Source of the DNA: Chlamydiales bacterium
Lineage (GTDB): Bacteria > Chlamydiota > Chlamydiia > Chlamydiales > JACKPQ01
Length of the DNA: 64,000 nucleotides
Assembly: GCA_024233455.1 (NCBI GenBank)
Contig: JACKPP010000002.1
Location: forward strand, 186,001-250,000
Reading direction: 5' to 3'
The notes under the pieces were generated by a model. That model worked only from the letters and a program-made list of their open reading frames with translations. It was not told the DNA's origin and searched no databases. This document shows, piece by piece, positions 25,929 through 33,309 of the stretch; position 1 is the stretch's first letter, and the number at the start of each line of letters is the position of its first letter. Both the position numbers and the translations under genes were made by a program.

Positions 25929-26441
25929 ATGAGTGAAGCCAACGTAGCCAAGGAGTTTACTAATCTTTTTGCGGGTCATGTAGATCCCATGCATCAAAAA
26001 CAAATGCACCAATTATTGGCAACTGGCGAGACCATAACCGATTGCATCAATCGCGCAAAAAATCTTGCACTAGATCTTAAAGCGGCTAAGAAAGACAGTA
26101 CAAACTTCAATTTTGAAGACTTTAAAGCAAAAGTTGAAAACTTTAATACTTGGCTGGAAAAAACTAAGAGCGATTTTCCCGGTTACTTTAAGGATATTGA
26201 ATCTCCATTCGGAGATAATTTGCAAGAGGTGGATAGCAAAAAATTCCTCTCTAATATTGAAGAAATCATCGAAAAGACTCAAGAACTGATCGCCAGGCAT
26301 CAAAGTCAACTTCCTCTGCTCACCCTGAACTTGCAAGAAAAGGAAAGCATGTTTAAGTTAATTTGCGAAATAATGACCGAATCATTGAAACAATGCAACC
26401 GCTCCAAAAACGCAATTGTCCATAACCAACGCTCGCAATAG
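25929..26441 (+). CDS. Unknown helical protein, first gene of a T3SS translocator-like operon
   Basis: The start is the ATG at 25929, with AGGAGAG seven bases upstream; an upstream in-frame start at 25905 lacks this signal. The 170 residues are almost wholly helical and hydrophilic, without signal peptide or membrane segment. The next gene, 8 nt downstream, is a class-II chaperone of the LcrH/SycD type, and two hydrophobic proteins follow. Placement suggests a T3SS substrate, regulator or co-chaperone, but nothing in the sequence identifies which. Confidence 0.7.
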   Translation: MSEANVAKEFTNLFAGHVDPMHQKQMHQLLATGETITDCINRAKNLALDLKAAKKDSTNFNFEDFKAKVENFNTWLEKTKSDFPGYFKDIESPFGDNLQEVDSKKFLSNIEEIIEKTQELIARHQSQLPLLTLNLQEKESMFKLICEIMTESLKQCNRSKNAIVHNQRSQ

Positions 26442-26449
26442 GTGATCCT

Positions 26450-26887
26450 ATGGAAGAATATCTGCAAAAAACCGTCGACTCAATTGTAAAAAACAAAGAG
26501 CCTCTTATGGGGGGTGATTTTACTGATGAAGATCTATCTGTCCTCTATAGCCTAGCTTTTGGGCTGTACCAAAATGGCGATTATGAAAAAGCCTCGGAGA
26601 TCTTTCAGCAGCTAGTTTTTTCCAAACCATTTGAACCTAAACATTGGCAAGGATTGGCCTCCGTATTACAAATGCAAAGCAACTATCAAAACGCTTTGCA
26701 GGCTTGGACTATGGCCGCCATGATGCTAGACACTGCCGAGCCCCATTTTCACGCTGCCGAGTGTTTGACCTCGCTTGGAAACAAAGAACAAGCCCATATA
26801 GCGCTCGTTGAAGCCGAAAAACGTTTAACTCAATCCACAGCTGATGCAGATCTAAAGGCAAAAATTGAGGTGCTAAAAAATGTTTGA
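26450..26887 (+). CDS. LcrH/SycD-family type III secretion chaperone
   Basis: The 145 residues consist of three TPR-like helical pairs: LSVLYSLAFGLYQNGDYEKASEIF, KHWQGLASVLQMQSNYQNAL and EPHFHAAECLTSLGNKEQAHIAL. The order, length and the short N-terminal helix match class-II chaperones that hold the two hydrophobic translocators before export. The gene overlaps the next one by 8 nt (the ATG at 26880 lies before its TGA). The overlap supports joint synthesis of chaperone and cargo. The family call is firm; which substrates it holds is inferred from the neighbours. Confidence 0.85.
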   Translation: MEEYLQKTVDSIVKNKEPLMGGDFTDEDLSVLYSLAFGLYQNGDYEKASEIFQQLVFSKPFEPKHWQGLASVLQMQSNYQNALQAWTMAAMMLDTAEPHFHAAECLTSLGNKEQAHIALVEAEKRLTQSTADADLKAKIEVLKNV

Positions 26888-27779
26888 AGTCCTACCTGCC
26901 CTCTCTCCTACAAGTAAAATTCAACCCACGCAGCTTGAAAAGGTACAAGCGCCCTATCGTTTTAATGATCAGGTTAAACCGGCCACACCTCATCCTACCC
27001 CCTACACTCCGTCAAAACCACAGCTTCCTTCCCCGCGCGACCAATCCAAAACCGAAAGCCATTATATGTGGAAAATACTCCGCCTGGTCGAAACTACTGA
27101 TAAATTAGAAAAAGATCTGATGTGGATGCTCACCACCGATCAAGAAGATCTGATCAATAACCTCTCAAAACTTGCCAAACAAGAACAGGAAAAAACGCAC
27201 CTTGCCGAAAAAGCAGGACAGTCCATGACCAACTGGTCTTATCTAAACCGTATTGCATCTTGCCTGTTTGCCGGAGCCACAATCGCCGTTGGTTGGTATC
27301 TAACAGGCAATGCTGATGTGTCCAGCTGGATAAGCTACGGCATGATCGCAGCTGGTGCCGGCTCAATTGGGGCCATAGCACTGGCTGAAATGGATATTTA
27401 TCCCAACCTCATGCGGATGATGGCCCTTGGCACCGGGACACTGGGATTAATTCTGGGCGGGGGATCTTCCTTTGCTTATTTTGCAGGTCAGCTACCAGAT
27501 CTTTTAATGGAGGTTACTATCTTAGGTATCAACGCCATTTATGGCATGTCAACAGTTGGCCGAAGCTATCGCAAGGGACAATTGCAATGGCTTATGCACG
27601 AACAGTTCATAGCACGCCAAAAACGGAATGAAATTGAAAGAAAATCAACTGAAAATGCACATATCGTAGAGATTATTACCGATCGCATGCGATACATCAA
27701 TGAGAGTGCTTTTCGCATGCTCGAAGAACAAGATCAACTAAAACGGCAGATGCAAAGAGTCTCAGCCCCTGCTGCATAA
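26880..27779 (+). CDS. Candidate T3SS major translocator (CopB/YopB-like), short form
   Basis: The 299 residues begin with a Pro-rich, probably unfolded segment (1-60), followed by a charged helix. A strongly hydrophobic region (about 120-225) with several candidate membrane helices includes YLNRIASCLFAGATIAVGWY and GTGTLGLILGGGSSFAYFAG. The C-terminal ~70 residues are a charged coiled coil. Hydrophobic centre plus coiled-coil ends, together with the preceding LcrH-type chaperone, is the build of YopB/CopB pore proteins. It is shorter than CopB (about 490 residues), so the identification rests on layout and context. Confidence 0.7.
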   Translation: MFEVLPALSPTSKIQPTQLEKVQAPYRFNDQVKPATPHPTPYTPSKPQLPSPRDQSKTESHYMWKILRLVETTDKLEKDLMWMLTTDQEDLINNLSKLAKQEQEKTHLAEKAGQSMTNWSYLNRIASCLFAGATIAVGWYLTGNADVSSWISYGMIAAGAGSIGAIALAEMDIYPNLMRMMALGTGTLGLILGGGSSFAYFAGQLPDLLMEVTILGINAIYGMSTVGRSYRKGQLQWLMHEQFIARQKRNEIERKSTENAHIVEIITDRMRYINESAFRMLEEQDQLKRQMQRVSAPAA

Positions 27780-27790
27780 AGGAGGAACAT

Positions 27791-28417
27791 ATGTCAGAAG
27801 TACAAAACAGTCCCAATTTCCACTCGTTTGCAACGCATAAAAAAGAGCACATCAAACCAAACGATGGTTCACATCTACCTAAAACTGAAAAAGAAGCTAT
27901 AGCTTTAAATCAGATGCTGACTACTGCACTAAAAGATGTCTCCAATATCGAGGGAAAAGAGCCCACACACTCGGGCAACCTCTACAGCCATATGCGGGAA
28001 TTCTATGCGGCAGTGAGCAAAACATTTGCCGATCTAAAACGAGACAATAACGATCAAAAGCGAGAAGATAAGGCTGAAGTAGAAGACAGACAGAGGGCTA
28101 AAGGAAAATTAGCCTGGACTCAGTGCGCTTTAGAAATGGGCTTTGGATTATTCGGTGGCATTTTAGCCTCAACAGGTGAAACACCCCGTGCCGTAGCCGA
28201 GATGGGGATCGGCAAAGTATCACAGGGAATTAACAGCGTTATAACCGACAAAAGCCAAAAGGAAGAACACGGCATCCAAGTAGGTGACAGAAAACAAGAA
28301 GCTGCCAAAGATCGCAATCGCAGCATTGGAGACAACGATCGAACGGTAAGAGAAGCCTTATCCAACGCCATGCGCAATTACGACCGTAGTTATGGTGACG
28401 GTAAGATCAACTCGTAG
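27791..28417 (+). CDS. Candidate T3SS minor translocator (CopD/YopD-like), short form
   Basis: The product has 208 residues. A polar N-terminus is followed by a charged helical stretch (about 75-110, very rich in Asp, Glu, Arg and Lys). One moderately hydrophobic segment follows (about 112-150, ALEMGFGLFGGILASTG), then a highly charged C-terminus. A single hydrophobic segment, polar ends and position after the CopB-like gene suit a YopD/CopD role. The ribosome-binding site AAAGGAGGA is strong. It is the last gene of the four-gene operon; the T-rich stretch at 28418-28427 after its stop may help end transcription, though I see no clear stem. It could instead be a secreted effector. Confidence 0.62.
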   Translation: MSEVQNSPNFHSFATHKKEHIKPNDGSHLPKTEKEAIALNQMLTTALKDVSNIEGKEPTHSGNLYSHMREFYAAVSKTFADLKRDNNDQKREDKAEVEDRQRAKGKLAWTQCALEMGFGLFGGILASTGETPRAVAEMGIGKVSQGINSVITDKSQKEEHGIQVGDRKQEAAKDRNRSIGDNDRTVREALSNAMRNYDRSYGDGKINS

Positions 28418-28452
28418 TTTTTTTTCTTAAGGTAGTTGTAACCTAAAGCGTG

Positions 28453-28469
28453 TCCGGATATGATCCGGA
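28453..28469. promoter_or_regulatory. Perfect 7-bp inverted repeat around the mlaE start codon
   Basis: TCCGGAT and ATCCGGA flank the bases ATG at 28460-28462, so the first possible start codon of mlaE is the 3-nt loop of a palindrome. In RNA this could hide the start codon or, as DNA, be an operator. No Shine-Dalgarno sequence precedes it. Confidence 0.4.
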
Positions 28470-29260
28470 TTATGTACCTGTTGCAAGAATTTTTTGGCGC
28501 TATTGAATCGATAGGCAGTTATGCCAGATTCGTCTGGGATGTCATCGTCGCTGCAATCATGAAACCGCCCAAATGGGCGCTGATCCGCGAGCAGCTATTT
28601 GAAGTTGGCCTCCAGTCACTCCCGGTCGTAGCTATGACCGGGTTTTCAACGGGTCTGGTCTTAGCAGCTCAAGCCTTTTTTCAGCTGAGTGACATGGGAC
28701 TTGTCGGAACAACGGGCATCATGGTCGGTGAGGCGATGATCACCGAACTGGGCCCGGTTCTTACCGCTTTTATGATCACCGGACGCGTTGGAGCCTCCAT
28801 GTGCGCAGAACTTGGCACCATGTATGTTACTGAACAAATTGACGCCCTGCAATCGATGGCTGTCAGCCCAAACCGTTATTTAGTGGCACCGCGCTTTATC
28901 GCTGCCACCTTCATGACTCCCCTGCTCACCATTTTCAGTATTTGTATGGGCATATTTGGAGGCTATCTCATCACCGTTTACTTCTTTCATATGTCCCCTA
29001 CCACCTACTTTGACCCTATGCCCACCCATATCCATCTTTTCGATCTCTTCATGGGATTTACCAAATCAGTTATTTTTGGAATTCAAATTGTCACCATCTC
29101 GTGCTTTCGCGGAATGACCACGCGTGGTGGCGCAGCAGGCGTGGGACGCGCCACAACCAATTCAGTGGTGATTTGCTACACCGCCATCTTATTCTCCAAC
29201 TTCTTTATCACCTTAGGATTAAACCTTGTGCGCAGTGAGATTAGTCGATGGCTGACCTAA
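28460..29260 (+). CDS. mlaE: MlaE-type ABC permease of a phospholipid/lipid transporter
   Basis: A 266-residue inner-membrane permease with about five to six helices. The family signatures are PVVAMTGFSTGLVLAAQ, the ITELGPVLTAFMITGRVGASMCAELGTM block and EQIDALQSMAVSP. In E. coli MlaE moves phospholipids between the membranes together with MlaF and MlaD. The start is either the ATG at 28460, inside an inverted repeat, or the ATG at 28472 four codons later; neither has a Shine-Dalgarno sequence. It opens an overlapping run mlaE-mlaF-mlaD-yqgE, overlapping mlaF by 13 nt. MlaB and MlaC are not encoded nearby. Confidence 0.93.
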   Translation: MIRIMYLLQEFFGAIESIGSYARFVWDVIVAAIMKPPKWALIREQLFEVGLQSLPVVAMTGFSTGLVLAAQAFFQLSDMGLVGTTGIMVGEAMITELGPVLTAFMITGRVGASMCAELGTMYVTEQIDALQSMAVSPNRYLVAPRFIAATFMTPLLTIFSICMGIFGGYLITVYFFHMSPTTYFDPMPTHIHLFDLFMGFTKSVIFGIQIVTISCFRGMTTRGGAAGVGRATTNSVVICYTAILFSNFFITLGLNLVRSEISRWLT

Positions 29261-30042
29261 ATGACCAATCAGATATCGCCATCGAAATTCGCGATTTATG
29301 GAAATCTTTTGGACCCAATCAGGTCATGGCTGGGCTAGACCTAGACATCATGCGCGGAGAAACGCTCGTGATTTTAGGCCGTTCAGGTGTCGGAAAGAGC
29401 GTGCTTCTCAAACACATCATCGGCATTTTGCGTCCCGATCGAGGAACGGTCAGGGTAAATGGGCAGCTTATTTGCCAACTAAAAGGTAAAGAGCTCTACC
29501 AAGCCATCATGGACATGGGTATGCTCTTTCAAGGTGCAGCCCTCTTTGACTCGATGACCGTCAGCGACAATGTTGGTTTCTACCTGCGAGAACACGGGGG
29601 CTATAGCAAAGACGAAATTCAAGAACGGGTCGATCAAGCCTTAGAAATGGTAGGACTTTCTGGCACCCAAGATAAATTACCCTCTGATCTTTCCGGTGGT
29701 ATGCGCAAGAGAGCAGGTCTTGCGCGTTTAATCGTTTACAGACCAAAATTTTTACTCTATGATGAGCCAACCACAGGGCTTGACCCCATCACGGCTATGC
29801 AAATCAATGAACTCATCGTTCAAACGCAAGAAGAGCTTCAAGCTACATCGATTGTGGTTACCCACGATGCAGTATCAGCTCTCTTTGTTGGAGACCGACT
29901 GGCCTTGCATGAAAATGGTAAAATCGCGCATATAGAAAAAGCTGAGGCCTTTATGAAAATCGAACACCCAACCATCCAATTCTTAAAACGGACCATGACA
30001 GAAGACCCGCGTGTATTTAGAAGTGAGATGGGCCATGATTGA
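29248..30042 (+). CDS. mlaF: MlaF-type ABC ATPase
   Basis: The 264-residue ATPase of the lipid transporter. Walker A is GRSGVGKS at residues 44-51. The signature is LSGGMRKRAGLAR, Walker B is FLLYDEPTTGLDP, and the switch histidine is in VTHD. The MRKR form of the signature and the DEPTTGLDP sequence are typical of the MlaF/Mce ATPase branch. The gene starts inside the end of mlaE and ends inside the start of mlaD, so the three subunits should be made in step. It acts at the cytoplasmic face of the inner membrane. Confidence 0.95.
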   Translation: MADLNDQSDIAIEIRDLWKSFGPNQVMAGLDLDIMRGETLVILGRSGVGKSVLLKHIIGILRPDRGTVRVNGQLICQLKGKELYQAIMDMGMLFQGAALFDSMTVSDNVGFYLREHGGYSKDEIQERVDQALEMVGLSGTQDKLPSDLSGGMRKRAGLARLIVYRPKFLLYDEPTTGLDPITAMQINELIVQTQEELQATSIVVTHDAVSALFVGDRLALHENGKIAHIEKAEAFMKIEHPTIQFLKRTMTEDPRVFRSEMGHD

Positions 30043-31249
30043 AAAAACCAAAAACATGCTTATCGGCCTATTTGTCGTTGCCGCCTGCACTCTCATTATT
30101 TCCCTCATTCTATTTCTAGAGCCTACTGTTGGCGATGGTAAACAAGAACTCATCGTGCGCTTTGCCAACATTAACGGGATCGGCGTGGGAACGCGCGTTC
30201 TCTTTGCTGGAAAACCTGTCGGCGAAGTTGTGCGTATTGAAGAAATCCCTGAGGCGCGAGATCAACCCACTAATGAGCTTGGTCAGGTCTACTTCTATCA
30301 GCTGATCCTCCACGTCGACTCAAGTGTGCGTCTCTATAACACCGATGAAGTGACCGTGCAAACCTCAGGACTTCTCGGTGAAAAATCCATTGGCCTTTTT
30401 CCCAAAACACCTCCTAAAGGGGTCAAGCCCCAACGCATTACGGCAAAAACGCCTGTGTACGCTGAGTCTATTGATCCAATCGAAAGCGCCTTCACCGAAC
30501 TCACTGAACTATCCGATAAAATCGAAACCACGCTGACTAAAGTCAATTCGTGGATTGACCAAAATGGTGAAGCATTGGGGTGTGCTATCCGCTCCTTTGG
30601 AGCTGCCATGTCAGAAATTGCCTGTACGGTGCAGCGCATCAACCATCTACGTGTCGTCGACGATGTCAAAGTGGCCATCCAGAATTTTTCGGACACCGTC
30701 TGTCAAATCGGTTCGGTCATCGACCAGCTGCAGCAAGGAAATGTGTTCAATAACTTTAGCGTCATGATGGAAAATTTCAAAGACACCAGTTTTTCAGTTG
30801 AAAGTATCACGCGCGAAATTTCAGATGGTCAAGGCACCATTGGCAAACTCATCAAGTACGATGATTTCTACCTTTCCATGTCAGCAGTCATGAGTAAAGC
30901 CAATACACTGATGAACGACATCAACCAATACGGAATCTTCTACTACCTAAACAAACAATGGCAACGCACCCGCCTAAAACGGGTCAGCGCGCTTAACTGC
31001 CTTGAAACTCCGGAACAATTTAAAACCTACTTTGAAAACGAAGTCGATTTGATTTCCACCTCCATGGAGCGCCTATCCATGCTCATCGACAAAGCCGAGC
31101 AATACCCTGTCCAAGACCGTCTTATGGAAACACCTATCTTTAAAAAAGACTTCGCCGACCTGATGCGGCAGGTCCAAGAGCTCTCTGACATGCTCAAGCT
31201 CTACAACGAAAAACTAAACGAAGCCCAAAAATACTGTGAGTGCCCATGA
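30035..31249 (+). CDS. mlaD: MlaD/MCE-domain lipid-binding protein with a long C-terminal extension
   Basis: The start is the ATG at 30035, overlapping the mlaF stop by 8 nt. The 404 residues have an N-terminal membrane anchor (about 8-30, GLFVVAACTLIISLILFL) and an MCE domain (about 38-125, FANINGIGVGTRVLFAGKPVGEV ... VQTSGLLGEKSIGL). A helical extension of nearly 280 residues, with probable coiled coils, follows. E. coli MlaD has 183 residues, so the extension is the unusual part; long helical tails occur in other MCE proteins, where they can form tunnels across the periplasm. Localisation in the periplasm, anchored to the inner membrane, is inferred from the anchor. Confidence 0.9.
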   Translation: MIEKTKNMLIGLFVVAACTLIISLILFLEPTVGDGKQELIVRFANINGIGVGTRVLFAGKPVGEVVRIEEIPEARDQPTNELGQVYFYQLILHVDSSVRLYNTDEVTVQTSGLLGEKSIGLFPKTPPKGVKPQRITAKTPVYAESIDPIESAFTELTELSDKIETTLTKVNSWIDQNGEALGCAIRSFGAAMSEIACTVQRINHLRVVDDVKVAIQNFSDTVCQIGSVIDQLQQGNVFNNFSVMMENFKDTSFSVESITREISDGQGTIGKLIKYDDFYLSMSAVMSKANTLMNDINQYGIFYYLNKQWQRTRLKRVSALNCLETPEQFKTYFENEVDLISTSMERLSMLIDKAEQYPVQDRLMETPIFKKDFADLMRQVQELSDMLKLYNEKLNEAQKYCECP

Positions 31250-31794
31250 GCCATTTAACTGCAGGATCGCTGCTTGTTGCCAGTCCCGATATCGATGATG
31301 ATCTATTCAGTCGAGCTGTCCTGCTTGTATGTGAGCATAGCCAAGTAGGTTCCTTTGGAGTGATAATCAACAAACCACTGCAAGGGGGATTGCCACCCGA
31401 ACTCTCAGAGCTTGAGCATATTGGCAAGGACAAACTCATGACACGCATCGGTGGCCCCATTCAACCTGATCAGATGATGCTGCTGCACACATCGCCCGAC
31501 ATCCCAAGCGAGACCCTCTGCGTCACCGAAGGTGTCTACCTGGGCGGCGATGCTGACTTCTTGCAAAAAACCTTGGAAAGTACCGACCCTATCATCATAA
31601 CTTTTGGTTACATGGGGTGGGGAGAAGGACAGCTCGAACAAGAATTTCTTTCTGGACTTTGGTACCTGCATCCAGCCACTCCCTCACATGTCTTTCACAT
31701 TGCCCCAGAGTTGCTCTGGCGCGTAGCACTACGCGAAATGGGTGGCAAGTACGCCACCCTATCCATGATGCCCGACGACCTTAGTCTTAATTAG
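31246..31794 (+). CDS. yqgE: YqgE/AlgH family protein (DUF179)
   Basis: The start is the ATG at 31246, overlapping the mlaD stop by 4 nt (ATGA). The 182 residues carry the family's N-terminal pattern GSLLVASPDIDDDLFSRAVL, the GVIINKP loop, GGPIQPDQMMLLH and the MGWGEGQLEQE segment near the C-terminus. The biochemical role of YqgE/AlgH is not settled; in Pseudomonas it was linked to alginate regulation. Placement as fourth gene of an mla operon may point to an envelope role here. Its 3' end overlaps the convergent small membrane gene by 8 nt. Confidence 0.92.
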   Translation: MSHLTAGSLLVASPDIDDDLFSRAVLLVCEHSQVGSFGVIINKPLQGGLPPELSELEHIGKDKLMTRIGGPIQPDQMMLLHTSPDIPSETLCVTEGVYLGGDADFLQKTLESTDPIIITFGYMGWGEGQLEQEFLSGLWYLHPATPSHVFHIAPELLWRVALREMGGKYATLSMMPDDLSLN

Positions 31795-32047
31795 AGCGAC
31801 TTGATGCCATCGCTACTCCTGCACCTTTCAACGCACAAGGTATGGCTAAAAAAACCGCGTGGAGAATGCCCATAAATACGCAAACGTAAATCATAGGCTT
31901 TATTCGTATGTTCTGATGATCCATGGCTTTTAAAACGGCATAAGCAATAAGACAGGTCGTCCCCGTACCTAAAAAACCACTCACAAAACCACACCCTGCC
32001 CCACAAACGCCACCTGCGGTACAACCAAAAACAGCTGCACTACTCAT
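31787..32047 (-). CDS. Small two-helix membrane protein A (tandem family)
   Basis: The product has 86 residues. There are two hydrophobic segments (about 8-42 and 50-72) joined by a short loop with KAMDHQNIRIKP. The first is rich in Gly, Ala and Cys (GGVCGAGCGFVSGF). The pattern G-A-G-x-G-F-x-x-G, then (T/S)xLIAYxxxKAxxxxxxxxKPxxx, recurs in the next two upstream genes and more weakly in a third. Its own ribosome-binding site (AGGAGA) precedes the ATG. Gly-rich paired helices suggest oligomerisation in a membrane; no function is known. Confidence 0.72.
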   Translation of the reverse strand: MSSAAVFGCTAGGVCGAGCGFVSGFLGTGTTCLIAYAVLKAMDHQNIRIKPMIYVCVFMGILHAVFLAIPCALKGAGVAMASSRSN

Positions 32048-32163
32048 ATCTCAATCTCCTGGTTAAAATTCCTTTAGGAAGGGTACTGAATGACAGTATT
32101 TACAGCAACAGATTTTTGCAGATCTTGCTCTAAAATAGCGGCAAGTCTCCCCAGATTTCCCTA

Positions 32164-32412
32164 TTAAAATTGATTTTTATCAGACATATATCTGCTAAAT
32201 AGCATAGCTGAAGCAACAAATAGTGCACACAAAAGCCCCCCACCAATCGCAAGTAGAAATAATGGCTTAGCTGATATGCTGGGTTTAAAAGTTTTGAAAA
32301 TTCCATAGGCAATTAGTGAAATAATACCTACATTAGCAAGCCCCACAACAAACCCTACTCCAGCTCCTACAACAACATCTGAGATACAACCTCTACAACT
32401 TCCCATTTTCAT
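32164..32412 (-). CDS. Small two-helix membrane protein B (tandem family)
   Basis: The product has 82 residues. Two membrane segments (about 10-39 and 50-71) surround a FKTFKPSISAKP loop. The first segment VVVGAGVGFVVGLANVGIIS matches protein C in spacing (VGIISLI(A/V)(Y/F)GI). Three Cys are present (two at the N-terminus: SCRGC). AAGGAA lies before the ATG. The 116-nt gap to the next gene downstream holds no clear terminator. Holin-like size and topology could be proposed, but the presence of several variants side by side suits a family of host- or envelope-membrane proteins better. Confidence 0.7.
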   Translation of the reverse strand: MKMGSCRGCISDVVVGAGVGFVVGLANVGIISLIAYGIFKTFKPSISAKPLFLLAIGGGLLCALFVASAMLFSRYMSDKNQF

Positions 32413-32535
32413 TTAAAAATTCCTTTTTTTGTAAATTTGAGCTGAATTAACTAAAAACGAAATGGTGGCGCAATCAAGCACGCCTTCTTCCATCCAACCA
32501 AAGGATGAATATCCATAGGCCTCATTCAAAAACCA

Positions 32536-32781
32536 TCACCGACCAAATCCATCTAATCCGACGCATAAACCGGCAAAACCGAAGATCATTGCAGCCACTC
32601 CTCCCCCGAAAAGCGTAACAAGAACTAATGGCTTTACTTGTAAAGACAAATTAGGATTTTTTATCGCTTTTAAAATGCCAAAGACGATAAGGGAAATAAT
32701 CCCTACCTTTAGGGAACCATAAGCGAAACCAGCCCCAGCTCCAAAGATGCCACCAGCAACATGATCAATAATAACATTCAT
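32536..32781 (-). CDS. Small two-helix membrane protein C (tandem family)
   Basis: The product has 81 residues. The first hydrophobic segment contains GGIFGAGAGFAYGSLKVGII; the loop is KAIKNPNLSLQVKP, and the second segment ends near residue 73. It is the clearest member of the family, and protein B shares about a third of its residues by eye. GAGGT precedes the ATG. No signal peptidase site is seen, so the first helix probably stays in the membrane. Function unknown. Confidence 0.7.
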   Translation of the reverse strand: MNVIIDHVAGGIFGAGAGFAYGSLKVGIISLIVFGILKAIKNPNLSLQVKPLVLVTLFGGGVAAMIFGFAGLCVGLDGFGR

Positions 32782-32941
32782 AGAAACAACCTCGCAAAGA
32801 TAACACAGCGGGTACTATTATATGGTCTTGCAGAGTTATACGTCAAACAACTGCTCTTCTCACATTAATAATATCCAAGTAAATTAATAGATCAGACCTA
32901 CTAATCACTTGAGTATGGGTTGCTTAGGTATGAGTACATTT

Positions 32942-33202
32942 TTACATGCTTCTCAATGGATTACCTATAACAGCCGCTAAACCAAGCACAGCTCCTGCCA
33001 CCAAACCTACAGACCAACAGGCAATCGTAACAATTGCTGCTGCAACGAAAAAATGTTTGGCATACGCAGAATGCTTGGTTACCTTCATTATTCCGTATAC
33101 TATTGTACTAATAACAGATGGCACTGCTGCAAAAGCAACTCCAGTCCCGACTGAATAACAAATTATAGCACTGATAGGGTTATCTTCAGAATTTACAGTC
33201 AT
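32942..33202 (-). CDS. Small two-helix membrane protein D (diverged member of tandem family)
   Basis: The start is the ATG at 33202, which follows AAAGGAGG by five bases; an in-frame start at 33256 lacks such a site. The 86 residues have two hydrophobic segments (about 12-38 and 50-78) with a KVTKHSAYAK loop. GTGVAFAAVPSVISTIVYGIMKV keeps the Gly spacing and the I-x-Y-G-I-(M/L)-K element of the others, but the rest has drifted. It is the most upstream of four similar genes in a row on this strand. Confidence 0.65.
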   Translation of the reverse strand: MTVNSEDNPISAIICYSVGTGVAFAAVPSVISTIVYGIMKVTKHSAYAKHFFVAAAIVTIACWSVGLVAGAVLGLAAVIGNPLRSM

Positions 33203-33309
33203 ACAAACCTCCTTTTTAATTAATCTAAACAGGTCAGAGTTTGGAGTAAATTCCAAATAAAAACAAGATGAATGTGATAAGGAAGCTATTTTTTAAAGGT
33301 AGTTTACGC

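Noticed and set aside
28418..28430. T-rich stretch as a rho-independent terminator after the translocator-like operon
   Set aside because: No stable stem precedes the T run, so I do not list it as a terminator.
31787..33202. The four small membrane proteins as phage holins
   Set aside because: No lysis or phage genes are near, and four diverged copies in tandem do not fit a holin locus.
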